From Cercophora sp. LCS_1 (taxonomy: Eukaryota > Ascomycota > Sordariomycetes > Sordariales > Lasiosphaeriaceae), in the NCBI GenBank assembly GCA_036250225.1, contig JAPZLL010000014.1, forward strand, positions 682,001 to 746,000: a stretch of DNA of 64,000 nt, given 5' to 3'. The translations under genes and the position numbers were made by a program. The notes beneath the pieces were generated by a model. That model was not told where the DNA came from. It saw only the letters and a program-made list of their open reading frames with translations, and did not search any database. The number at the start of each line of letters is the position of its first letter. Within the stretch, counting starts at the first letter, position 1. This document shows positions 31,563 to 42,155 of this stretch, in pieces.

Positions 31563-34500
31563 CTAGCCGTGGCTCAGTGGCGCGTCGCGACGGATGCCCT
31601 TGTCCAAGAGGGCGCGGACGATGGCCCCGGTGTGGTCGTTTTCGACCAGTGCCAAAACCCAGGGCGCGGCGTAGTCGGTTCCGGGGAGCTTGTTGAGCAG
31701 CCGGAGCTGCACTTCTGGCTCGCGGGCTGCGGCTTCGGTGATCAGGTCTCGGTGAGAGCCTGTCAGGGTGCCGAGGTCGCCCATTTCGAGGATCAGGTTG
31801 GCGATGGTCCAGAGGCTGTTGCTAACGGCGTAGACGAGTGGGCAGTTGGGCCCTTCGGATGGGTGGGCTACCACTGTTGGATCGCGAGCGAGGAGGGTCC
31901 TGACCGAGGTGGATGCTTCGCTGAATACAGCTTCCAAGAAGGGCGTGTGGCCGTTGCTGTTGGGGATGTGGATGTCTCCGTTCGGATCCAGACTGTTCAG
32001 GACGACCTCGAGGATTTCGCTGCTTGGAATCGGCTTCGTCTTTCTGCCATCGTTGTCCTCTCGTGGGAATACTGCCGCGTGGTGAAGTGCTGTCCATCCA
32101 GTCTGCTCTTGGAGGCGAGGATTGGCACCGGCTTTGAGCAGTAACTCGACGGATTCCATAAATCCAAAGTGGATGGCCGTGCTCAGCGCTGTATACCCTG
32201 CAGAGTCCATGAGGTTGACGTTATGGTAGAACGGTAAAATAGCCTCGAGTCCTTTGGGATGCTTGCATGCGAGCTGTAAAAACGGCTTCTCTGGTCTCTC
32301 TCGAATGTTTCGCAGATGTGGTACCAGGAGCTTGATGACGTTCGGATGGCCTTGCATGAGAGCATGCTCCAGCGCGTTGAAGGTGGTGAACGCTTGATGG
32401 AACTCCGGTTCGTCGGGCTCATTCACTGAAGGGCATCGAATGTCGACATCGGCACCTTCTTCCAGCAAAAGCTTGACAGCTTCTTCGTAGCCTGCTTCAG
32501 CTACGGCACACAGAGCGGGAGATAAATCGGGACCTTGATAATCACCCAGAGCGACGAGAAGCGCTACAACTTCCAGGTGTCCGTTATTGGCGGCGTGCAA
32601 GAGGGGTGTGTATCCTTTCAAGTCTTCGTCGTCGGTCCTCACCCCAAGAACTCCAGTGAGCAGCTCAACGACTTCAAAGTGGCCATTGGCTGCTGCATAC
32701 GATAGTGCCGTACGGCCTTGATTGTCCTTTCGAGTAGCGTCGACCCCGTCAAGACCAATCAGATGCCGGAGAATTTCCAAGTGGCCAGCCTCTGCTGCTA
32801 GAATGAATGGTGTCTTTTGGGTTGCTGGTTCAACGCAGTCTGGGCTTCTGTCACCCAAGTACTCAACATGGGTCAACTTTGCCATCATCTCTATATAGCC
32901 CCGTCGTGCAGACTCCAGTAGGGCCATGGCGGTGTCGTTCTTGTGCAGAAGTTCGTAAACCTCGGATTGTTGCAAGAGATGAAGGGCTATACCCTCCGTG
33001 GACGCACATGAAATGGCGGTGTTGACAATAGCATAAGCACCCTTCTCCACGAGCATGTCGATGGCTAAACTGTTACCTTCGTGTGCGGCGAGCTGGAGAG
33101 GATTGTATCCGTCGTCGTTGGCTGTCGATATATACTGGTGCATTTGCTCATTCTCCAGGATGGCTGAGATGATTCCGATGTTCCCACCTTGAATGGCATA
33201 GTGCAGGACGGTTGAGCCATGGTTGTCCTTAGTGGCGAGTTGCTCGTCATTCACCAGCAGCTGTTGGAAGAGCGCCAGAGGTCCAGCTCTCGCGGCCAGC
33301 ATGAAAGGCAGTCGTCCGTGGTGGTCGGCTTCGGTCCTGAGATTACCTGGGTAAAGCTGAACGAGTAGCGTGGCGAGGCTCGTGTCTCCTTTCTCTGCGG
33401 CGATGTTGAGCGGACTTGTTCCATCGGGTACGGGCAGAAGGGATGCTCCTCCGTCAAATAGGCTCACAACCACGTCCAAATTTCCGTTATGGCATGCCTC
33501 AAGGATGGGCGTCATGTTGTCTTCGTCCATGGCATGGATAGCGGCGCCAAACTGTCTGAGCTCCACCTGAACTTCTTCGTGTCCAGCCTGGCATGCCAAA
33601 TGTAAGGGTGTCCGCTCTGATTTGTTGCGCGCCGAGACAATATCCATGCCAATCCCTGCGGTACAGAGAGTCTTGACTACTTGTAAGTGGCCGGCCTTCG
33701 ATGCAAGATGGAGTGGCGTGTCTCCGGCTGTATCTGACGCAAGGAGAATGCCGTGTTGTAGGTTCTTGGAGCCGTTCTCGCTATCGGTGTCGAGCTCTTG
33801 ACAGCCTACCCTGATCAAAATCTCCTCCACAATGTCTGTCTTGCCCCTGACTGCTGCAAAATGCAACACATTCCGGCCGGATCCGTCATTCTTGAGGAGG
33901 AGCTTCTTGAGTGCCACGAAACTCGAGCTGGGTCCAGATTTGCCCCAGATGTTGAGATAGTAGTCCAGGGTGTTCCGAAACATCTCAACTGTGCCGTGTT
34001 CTGCAATCAAGTGAAGCGCTGTCCGAATGATCAAGCTAGATAGAAGCCTCCGAGGGTCATGATCCATGCCTATGACAAACATCCCTTCGTCTCTATGATT
34101 GGCCGGAACATCGTCTGTGGACGTCGCTATCACGTTGAATGGAACCATGTGCTGGACTTCCTGGAGAGTGCTCAAAAAGGGTTGGCCATGGTCTGGTGCT
34201 TTATCGATTCCGTGGACAACTGCCAGAAAGTTATCGTCGGCGTCAATCAATGTGGCGAGTGCAGTCTGCAGAATAGGAATCGGCCAGCCCACGAAATCCT
34301 CCAGGAGGTGCTGGATTCGATCGAATCTTGCAGGACGTCGGCGCAGGATTTGGTATATCAGAGATCCTAGCATTGTTGACTCGTGCTGGACACCGTGTTG
34401 ATGAACAAGAGTGGCCTTTGCAACTGCCTTTGTCTTGTTATCTTTCATGGCGCGACCCAGATAGTTTGCTGCTCCAGAAAGCAACTCTCGTGATGTGCCG

Positions 34501-34984
34501 TGAAGGACGAGCACACCAGACTTCGTGAACATCGCATCGACAAACTCCGGACGATGCAAGATCCATTCGACATCCGAGACTGTTTGTGGATGAGCAAGCG
34601 AGAAGCTGTCTCTGGGAACAACCTCAGCGAGTCGCTGCAGAAATTCCAGGCATTGCGGGTTGGGAGCTATAACATCGTTAGTGAAAAGAACAAGCGCGTG
34701 CGGGAGGTTGAACAAAGGAAGAACCAACTGTGGCCCAAGAAGACGTCTTCTTGTTATATTGTACAAAAGGCTATAGTGTACAAGGGGAGGGACCCAAAAA
34801 TGGTGATCTTGCAGAAAGGTCTCTGGAGGTTGCTGTAAATACGCCGAGGTCTGCCCTTGGCCTGACCAATCTCAACAAGGCCCTAGCCCCGTAACAGCTC
34901 GACGTGATAGAACACGGTAATGAGCTTACCCGTCGGGTTTGGCACGAGTCCCCCAAGGGCTTCGGTCAACCGATTTAGTTCCAT
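31563..34984 (-). CDS. ankyrin-repeat protein with NTPase-like N-terminus
   Basis: Exons 34984-34930 and 34666-31563 give 1052 residues. Exon 1 encodes MELNRLTEALGGLVPNPT; the 263-nt intron has GTAAGC and a CTAAC branch before TTATAG, and the phase matches, though a further small exon inside it cannot be excluded. Residues about 60-230 resemble a STAND/NACHT-type NTPase that has lost its P-loop: a strand LVLHGTSRELLSG where GxxxxGK[ST] would be, and FLAVVHGIDKA at the Walker B position. From about residue 275 there are some 19 ankyrin repeats (GDTPLHLASKAGHLQVV, RTPLHLACQAGHEEV, GYTPLLHAANNGHLEVV and others). The stop TAG at 31563 is followed in frame by the SPRY ORF. The overall plan recalls fungal NLR-like proteins; function is unproven. 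Confidence 0.75.
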
Positions 34985-36226
34985 AGTCAATCCCTTTAGC
35001 CAAGTCAGGGAAGTCTGTTGCTCAGAAAAGCCTAAGGTGGTTGGTTGAGTAAGTGCTGATGGATGGCCTGCGACAGGTTAGTTGCGCACTTGAAGAGGGA
35101 AAGGGTATGAAGTACTTCGGAAGTTGGTCGGGGAGAGGAGTGGGTTGAAGGCGAAAGAATTTCGAAATCAAGACGAGAGGAAGGGAAGTAGAGGGTTGTT
35201 TACATAGAGGGGTAGTAAACAAGCCGTCAAGGTACTCCAGAAATTGCAAGGCCCATGCTCTGTATTTTTCGAATGGGTAGCTCTATCTCGCGCGCGCCCC
35301 ACGTTTGTTTTGACACACCGCGCCCATACATAAACATGGCCCTAAAACAACGCCACGAAGGCCAACTATTGCAGCATTTTGGCCTCCGTCCCGCCCTAAA
35401 AGGCCTTGTTATTTACAAATCGACGTATTTCGAATTTTAACTAGACGCCTGATCGAAAGGAAAACACACCAGCAATTTCAACACCATGCGGGCAGCGTAA
35501 AACTAAAGCCCCAGATGAACTGCGGTCTAGGCCTCTAAATGGACGAGGCAGCTCATCGGACAATAACCAGGTGGAGGCGCCTGAGGTTGAACGCGCCGAC
35601 GCAGGGAAACCTGGGGCACCCAACAATTGCCTCCTCAGGTTGACATAAATACCAAAGGCCTCAGGAAAACATGGAAGGGCCTGGGTGAAAGTGGCGCAGA
35701 TATCCGATAAAATATCTCACGGTAAGGGTCAGAGACACAGACACAGCATGTGTTTTTACACTGTCGGACATTGTCAATCAAGCAGCGTTCACGCAAAAAA
35801 TGACTCAACAAAGGTTAGAGATCTCATTCTAGGAAACGCCAGACAAGCAACAGTCGGCTGAGGGGCTGTTTGTTTGGTGTTGGTCGTCTCGCAGCTGTAT
35901 CCGTGGAGGTTTCCATCTGCCAGCAACCATAATGTGGTTTCAGTCATGTTGTGACTGTCAGCTACTTGTGTCATTTTCTTCCCACTGTTGCGCAAAGAGT
36001 AAAATAGTATCGAAAATAGATCGGGCTAGATTGTTGGGGTCAAGACGAGGGGGTGAGTTTGCAATAACAGGGTTAGGGTCTGCATCCCCCACCACGTCGC
36101 GGGCGGTGAGAGAGTTTCGGCAGAAAGCGATTGACGCCCGCGGCCTGGGATTCACCTGCGATCTCCTCGACAGTCAAACCGCACCGGGTCCCGCCCTCAA
36201 CGCCCTCGACTCGAGCTGCGAGCTCA
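34985..36226. other. divergent intergenic region
   Basis: Promoter space for the leftward ankyrin gene and the rightward SHE9 gene. No coding region supported. A TTAGGG-type motif near SHE9 is listed separately. Confidence 0.6.
36068..36080 (+). promoter_or_regulatory. telobox-like TTAGGG motif upstream of SHE9
   Basis: The same CAGGGTTAGGGTC string found upstream of PSF2, here about 150-160 bp before the SHE9 ATG and again followed within about 30 bp by a CGTCGCG-like string. Regulatory role is inference. Confidence 0.4.
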
Positions 36227-37645
36227 ATGCCACCCCACACAGCTTTACAACTAGCTGTGCGTCCCTTACGAGGGGCGGCATTGCTCGATCAATTTGCCTT
36301 TGCAACCCCTTCAACCCGCAGATCCTTCTCTTCCCACCTCCGGCCCGGCCGCATCCCAGCGATTCCAGCGCCAATATGCCTTCGCTTCAGTCCACGCCTA
36401 GCCCCCAAGCTGCGGCTCTTCTCTAGTATTCCACCTTCAAAACCGCCAAACAATGGCCTCCCTCCCATCATCCTCGGCCCTCCTCCTTCCGAAGAACCCT
36501 CACCCCAACCATCCCCTTCAAACGCCGAGTCCACAACCGAACAACAACCTCAAACCCCCGAACCAGAAGAATCCAAACCAATCTCCTCCGACCAAGACCC
36601 CTCCACATCCTCCGACCCCTCCGAACCGAAACAACCGCCCCGGACCCCCGAACTCCCCTCCCAAACCGAGCTCAACCGCCTCGCCCTCTCCGCGCGCTTC
36701 TCAACCTTCATGGACAACCTCCAGACCCGCATCCTGCACGCAACCCAAACCCTCAACGACCTGACGGGCTACACCGCCATCGAAGCCATCAAAGCGCACA
36801 ACACCAAGCTCGAAGCCGACCTCGCCGCGGCGCAGACCCGTCTCCACGCCGCCCGCCAAAACTACAAACAGCTGACCACGCACCGCGCCTCGACCCAGCG
36901 CGAGGTAACCACCTTGCTCGCGCGCAAGGACACATGGTCACCGCCGGACCTAGAGCGTTTCACAACGCTCTACCGGCTCGACCACGAGATGGAGGCGCAG
37001 GTCGCCAGCGCGTCGATCGAGCTGACCGAGGCCGAGACCGAGGACTCGCGACTGAGCGCCGAGCTGAATGCGGGGATACTTAAGCGGTATCACGAGGAGC
37101 AGATTTGGAGCGATCGGATCCGGAGGCAGTCGACGTGGGGAACGTGGGGGCTGATGGGTGTTAATATACTGTTGTTTCTGGTTTTGCAGTTCGTTGCGGA
37201 GCCGTGGCGACGAAAGAGGCTGGTCAAGGGTGTTGCGGAGAGTGAAAAGGTTGTGTTGGATGAGGTGAGGCGGGAGTTGGGCGAGCTCAAGGTTGTGCTG
37301 GAAGCGAGCAGGTCGAGGGAGGCCGAGGCTGCTTCTGTCGAGAGGGTTCAGGAGGAGGTGGTGGTGCCTGCCCCCGAACAAATTACCCCTGAAGTGGCAG
37401 CGCCTGAGGAGCTTGCCTCTGTTGAGCCGATTGGCAAGCAGAGGATAGGAAACCTCTTTTCGAAAGAGTCGTGGAAGGAGGTCGTGGCTGATCCGGTCCT
37501 GCTCAAGGCAGCTGTTTCGGATCTCTATAGCGAGCGGAGGATAGACTTGCGGATGCGCGATGCGTCGCTCATCGCGCTGGAGGGTGCAGTAGCCGGTGCT
37601 GCCGTGGTCGGGAGTCTCGCCTTCTTCCTCCTCCGTACCCGGTAG
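36227..37645 (+). CDS. SHE9: mitochondrial inner-membrane protein SHE9/MDM33
   Basis: One exon of 472 residues. The ATG at 36227 (MPPHTALQLAVRPLRG) starts an Arg-rich, Ser-rich presequence fitting mitochondrial import. After a Pro/Ser/Glu-rich spacer comes the conserved SHE9/MDM33 domain: SARFSTFMDNLQTRILHATQ, a long coiled-coil region (LEADLAAAQTRLHAARQ), DTWSPPDLERFTTLYRLDHE, then IWSDRIRRQSTWGTWGLMG and a membrane helix (VNILLFLVLQFV). A second hydrophobic segment lies at the very C-terminus (GAAVVGSLAFFLL). In yeast this protein affects inner-membrane fission and mitochondrial morphology. The frame is open upstream of the chosen ATG but the presequence argues for this start. Confidence 0.92.
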   Translation: MPPHTALQLAVRPLRGAALLDQFAFATPSTRRSFSSHLRPGRIPAIPAPICLRFSPRLAPKLRLFSSIPPSKPPNNGLPPIILGPPPSEEPSPQPSPSNAESTTEQQPQTPEPEESKPISSDQDPSTSSDPSEPKQPPRTPELPSQTELNRLALSARFSTFMDNLQTRILHATQTLNDLTGYTAIEAIKAHNTKLEADLAAAQTRLHAARQNYKQLTTHRASTQREVTTLLARKDTWSPPDLERFTTLYRLDHEMEAQVASASIELTEAETEDSRLSAELNAGILKRYHEEQIWSDRIRRQSTWGTWGLMGVNILLFLVLQFVAEPWRRKRLVKGVAESEKVVLDEVRRELGELKVVLEASRSREAEAASVERVQEEVVVPAPEQITPEVAAPEELASVEPIGKQRIGNLFSKESWKEVVADPVLLKAAVSDLYSERRIDLRMRDASLIALEGAVAGAAVVGSLAFFLLRTR

Positions 37646-38416
37646 CAGGGCGATTGAGCTTCCACCACGCCGTTTTGCCCTTCTCGGGATCTAAATCTTG
37701 TGTATGCTGTACGCGATCTCGCCACGGCCTGTAAAACCACGACCCGTAAATACCACTGTACGAATAGAAATCACACTGCGCAAGCCATGAAAAGGCAACT
37801 AGATATCCCTGGTGAGAACACGCAGAATTAAATCGCCGTCTATTAAACCCAAGCTGGAGCGGAATCAAGATCCAGTTCGAGATAAAATCACATCTGTCTT
37901 CTTTTTTTCCCTCCACCTGTTAAGAAGAAGCGATACAGACGTCTGCTCAAGGGAAAGAAAAGAACCAGGTTCGGGTCACGGGGAAGCATCCATCATCCCA
38001 CACTTCATGACAACTTCACACTGTAGCCTCCGCAGGGTATCTCCGTCGTGACCCTCGTTTTGTGTGCTCGCGCATGAATCCTTCCAGATTCGATCTTCAT
38101 GCCGTTCGTCCGTCATCACCAGTCGTTCGGCAACTTCGTCCTTCGTCAATCATCTCCCTCATCATCCGCCCTCCCGATCATCATCACCCTAACCCACCCG
38201 GTCCTCCCCTTCGTGAATCACAGGACGAGTGGCACCGCTGCCGTCTCTTAGTCGAGTAGCACCGCCAGGCGTAACCCAGTCTAGGCTCAATGCCAGGACT
38301 ATAGGGCGACGTATCCTGGCCTGACGGGCTTGGTGTTCTCAACTATGTGGAATTATGGCGGCTTTTCCCAGGCACAGCGGACTGGTTAGATGATGAGATC
38401 AGGGCATATTTGCCCC
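37646..38416. other. convergent intergenic spacer
   Basis: Between the convergent SHE9 and PKC1 stops. No gene seen; a CCCTAACCC string occurs near 38188-38196. Confidence 0.6.
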
Positions 38417-41400
38417 TCACTCAAAATCTGCCGCATATGAGAATCCACGGAACTCTTCCTGCATCGCTTGCGAGAGAACTGAACCCAGTGTTAGCATTGT
38501 ATCTGGCAACCTGAAGGTGGGACATACCTGAATTGACCGGGGTAAGAACCGGAGTAACGCTTGTGAACTCGCTATCGAAATTACTGGTATCGGTGGCACT
38601 CTTGATCTGAGGCAGGAACGGCGGCTGCACGCGCTTGTGGTAGATGTCGTCCCAGTTGATGTTACGGAAGAAGGGCTGCGACATCACCTCTTGAGCGTCC
38701 GTCGGCCCGCTTCCTAGTCGTTGGTCCGGTTCGCGGGTGAGCAGTTTTTGCAGGATAGATACACTGTCGCGTGGCATGTGAATCGGGTAGAGGGGTTCGT
38801 CGGCAAGGATGGCATCGTAAATCTCATCTTCATCCTCACCACGGAAGGGAGATTGCTGGAGGAGCATCTGGTAGATGAGAACACCAAAAGCCCACCAATC
38901 AACTGCACGACCATATTTCTTGTCGAGAAGAATCTAGTCCGGGTTAGCTGGGTCAAACAATGGCAAGATGGGCGGCGAACCTCTGGGGCCATAAACTCAG
39001 GAGTTCCGCAGAATGTGCTCGTTGTCGATCCATACCACATGTCCTCCTTGCAGAGACCGTAATCGGCAATCTTGATGTGACCGTCCAAGGTAAGAAGAAT
39101 GTTGTCAAGCTTGAGATCACGATAGATGACGCCGTTCTCGTGGAAATACTTGAGAGCCAAGCAGACTTCGGCAGCATAGAACCTGAAGTGAATCAGTACC
39201 ATATCTCGCGTCCCGGGAGCCTAAACTTACTGCGCACGCTTGGTGCCAAACTGGCCACGCTGAATGTGCAACATGAGATCACCACCGCTAATGTACTCCA
39301 TCACAAAGTAGACTCTAGTCTCAGTCTGGAAGCAAGCGTGAAGATTCGTCAAAAACGGGTGGCGCTCGCGGTTGGCAATGAGGAATACGCGCTTCTCGGA
39401 CCGTATGCTTTCCACTTCATCGTTTTCGATGATGAACTCCTTCTTGAGCACCTTGATCGCGTAAAGTTTCCGGCTTCGTTTCGTCTCGGCAAGCATAACC
39501 TTGCCAAAGTTGCCCTTACCAAGCACAGCCAGAAAGTTGAAGTGGTCCAGGCTGATCTTCTGCCCCGTGCCCGGGTCCGTCGCAGATGGCAGAGGCTTCT
39601 TGGTCGGCACAGGAATACCAGAGGTCGTTGGCAACTGGGGCTCCACCGCTACAGGCATAGGCTGGGGTTTAGGCGTCGAGATCTGCTGCTGTGGCTGCGG
39701 CTGCTGCTGGTACATTTGATGTTGGGAGACCTGCTGCGGTTGTTGTTGCTGGGCCGGCCGGCTCTGGGCTTGAGGCTGTTGGTTGGGATATGCGTTGATG
39801 TTTGCGTAGTCTGCCGGGTTATACTTTCGCTGCTGGGGTTGATTAGACTGCCCATACTGCGAACCGTACGGATCATTATCCCGAGGATCAGGACGATCAT
39901 AGCCAGAGGGCGAGCCATAATGGCCCGGGCCAAAGTCAGGAATTTGGTTCATGGGCTGCTGGGTTTGGATCGGCTTTGGGGCCATAGCCGCTGCCGCCGC
40001 TGCCGAAGCCGTTGAGGAGGCCGGAGTTCTATCAGGCGCAGGCGTCCGGATCGGCGAGGTTTGGTTATACATGAGCTTTGCCGCCTCAGTGGCTTCCGGT
40101 GAGGCGATCGACGGCCCGTACGATGAGGATGCACCATATCCTTGACTGCTCGAGCTGCTAATGGATGGCTGCTTTTGCCCCGGCCTCAGTGTCCTGTCTG
40201 CCATCGATGAGCTCTTGTTTCTCTTTTGGGTCCGAATGCCCTCCAAAATTTGGTTTGCGACAGCCATAGACATGCCGCAAAAGTCGGGCACAAGATGCAC
40301 GCACTGAGCGTGTGCAGTGAGCTGGCATTCCGTACATCTCCTTGAGTTCTTCTTGGAGCCGATTGGTAGCATGTAGCCACAGTGGCAGCACCAGTTGGCC
40401 GTGAGGTTGGAAAAGGGCTGGAAGCGATGTGGGATGCGGTGGTTGATCTTCTCCTCGTCCGGATCCGTCTCAGCGTTGCTCTTGCTGATGCATTTGGTGA
40501 CCACGCCGGTGTAGCATTTGGTATGGCAAGTATACTTGCAGTCTTCGCACTGCATGCCAGCCGAATATTTGAGGAAGTCCCCGCAAAGAGCGCAGCGCAT
40601 GATGTTGTAAAACTGGCGTTGGACAAACTTGTGGCCGTACATCTCGTGAACCTCTTCTTTTCTTTGACGGACGGCGCCCTTGCGGTTGAGACCAGCATCC
40701 ATGAAGCCCGCGGCCCTGTTTTCTTTGAGGAAGTTTAGACTGAGATGGACCTGACCAGCAGGTTCAAGATTGAACCAGCCGTCAATCGGCTGTGAAATCG
40801 CGGGAGCTTGCTGCGGCGGCTGCGGGGTGTACATAGTATTACCTTGCTGTCCACCACCTGGCGATGTCGGCGGTCCAGCAAATTGGGGTGCCTGGGCACC
40901 CATTGGGAACTGCGAAGGGGGGACTCGAGGGTTGGAACCCAGACGATCGGCAGAGACCCAGCCAGCGTTTGTGTTCTCGGCCTCAATCTTCTTGCGACGG
41001 AGCTCTTCGGCGATGTCGGAAATTCTCAGCCAAAGGAGGCCGATGGGCATCGGGTGTTCACTCGGCTTATCATAGACGGTGAGCTCCACTTCGTTTGCCT
41101 TGTCAACAACGATATTATGGTATTCGGCCTCCCACTTGTCTGTTCGCGAGGCTCTCGTCCGTGCAACCACGTTGTCTTCTACCTTGACGGCAACAAAGGT
41201 CTCCGGGGAACGAGCAAAGCGGCCGAGGGGAGCGTGGTCGACGTCTTTTACGGCCAAAACGCGAATCGAAAGTTGACCAGTCAGGGGCTTCCTCAGGTTG
41301 GGCATGTTGATACTATCATCTAAAGCCAGTGGGTTAGCAGGGGTGCTATATGGGGGTTTGGTCGGGTTCGTACCATCCGCCTGATCAACGTCCATGTCAA

Positions 41401-42155
41401 TATGCAGCTCTTCGTAACGCTTGAGTGCCTGCTTGAGTAGCACTATCTTTTGTCTGCTCTCCACACGCCGTGCGGCAGCATCTGCCCTGCTTTTCTTGTC
41501 GCCCTCCATCTGGTATAGCTGGACCATCTTCTCGATACCCTTCAGATACTGCTCCTCGACGTTGAGCTTGAACTGAATCTGGGATAACATCAGCTGAATA
41601 CGGGGTCCGAGGTAAGGCGTGTCGAATTTGATAAGATCTGTAGCCAGACTTGCGTCAGTAAACCGATGCCCTTTTCTCTAGCTGTGCGGGAAGCGTACCC
41701 AGTTTGGAAAAGTTGGGCCGAGCCCTGGGCATCGCAGAGTTGGGCGGCTGGCCCGGGAAAGGGCCGTGAGCCGGCATCAGCTCGCCGTGAGAACCTCCTT
41801 GGCCGTACTGGCCATATCCGGAGTAATCGCCGTATCCTCCTCCTCCGTCCTTAGGCGGGGGCGCTGGAGGGCACATGGTGTCACCCGTCATATCGGAGGC
41901 GAACGAGCTGCCGCCGATGGTCGAGCCGCCGATCGACATGTTGTCAACGCCATGGCCTAGTCTTCGCATCTGCAGCTCGCGCAAGCGTTCCTCGAAGAAT
42001 TCCAAATTCCTGCGCCCCTCCCGCATCTGGGTGTCGAGCTTGGACCGAACAGCTTCATTTGAGGTCTGTTGGCGCATCAGATTGGCGGCATTGATAAGAG
42101 CTTTCTCGCGCTCAATCTTCTTGGAGATATCCAAGACTTTCTCGTCGTCGTTCAT
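38417..42155 (-). CDS. PKC1: protein kinase C, cell-wall integrity kinase
   Basis: Six exons (42155-41699, 41637-41374, 41319-39231, 39182-38981, 38933-38528, 38478-38417) give 1159 residues, the usual fungal Pkc1 size. Order of domains: HR1 repeats in the first 240 residues (KKIEREKALINAANLMRQQ; QFKLNVEEQYLKGIEKMV), a C2-like domain around 250-340, two C1 zinc domains around 470-585 (HKFVQRQFYNIMRCALCGD; HRFQPFSNLTANWCCHCGY), a Gln/Pro-rich linker, and an AGC kinase domain from about 830 with GKGNFGKVMLAE, AIKVLKKEF, YRDLKLDNILL and FCGTPEFMAPE. The C-tail has the turn motif TPVLTPVNS and hydrophobic motif FRGFSYAAD. It acts downstream of Rho1 and upstream of the wall-integrity MAP kinases. 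The 54-nt second intron keeps the frame and would be invisible to ORF callers. Confidence 0.96.

Noticed and set aside
31071..32144. 357-codon plus-strand open frame
   Set aside because: Antisense to the SPRY and ankyrin coding region; long only because those genes are GC-rich.
30885..34984. ankyrin and SPRY ORFs as an operon-like bicistron
   Set aside because: A six-base gap in a eukaryotic transcript and a shared frame fit a broken or edited single gene better.
38960..40015. 351-codon plus-strand open frame
   Set aside because: It lies antisense to PKC1 exons and its sequence mirrors the kinase and linker codons; it has no domain of its own.
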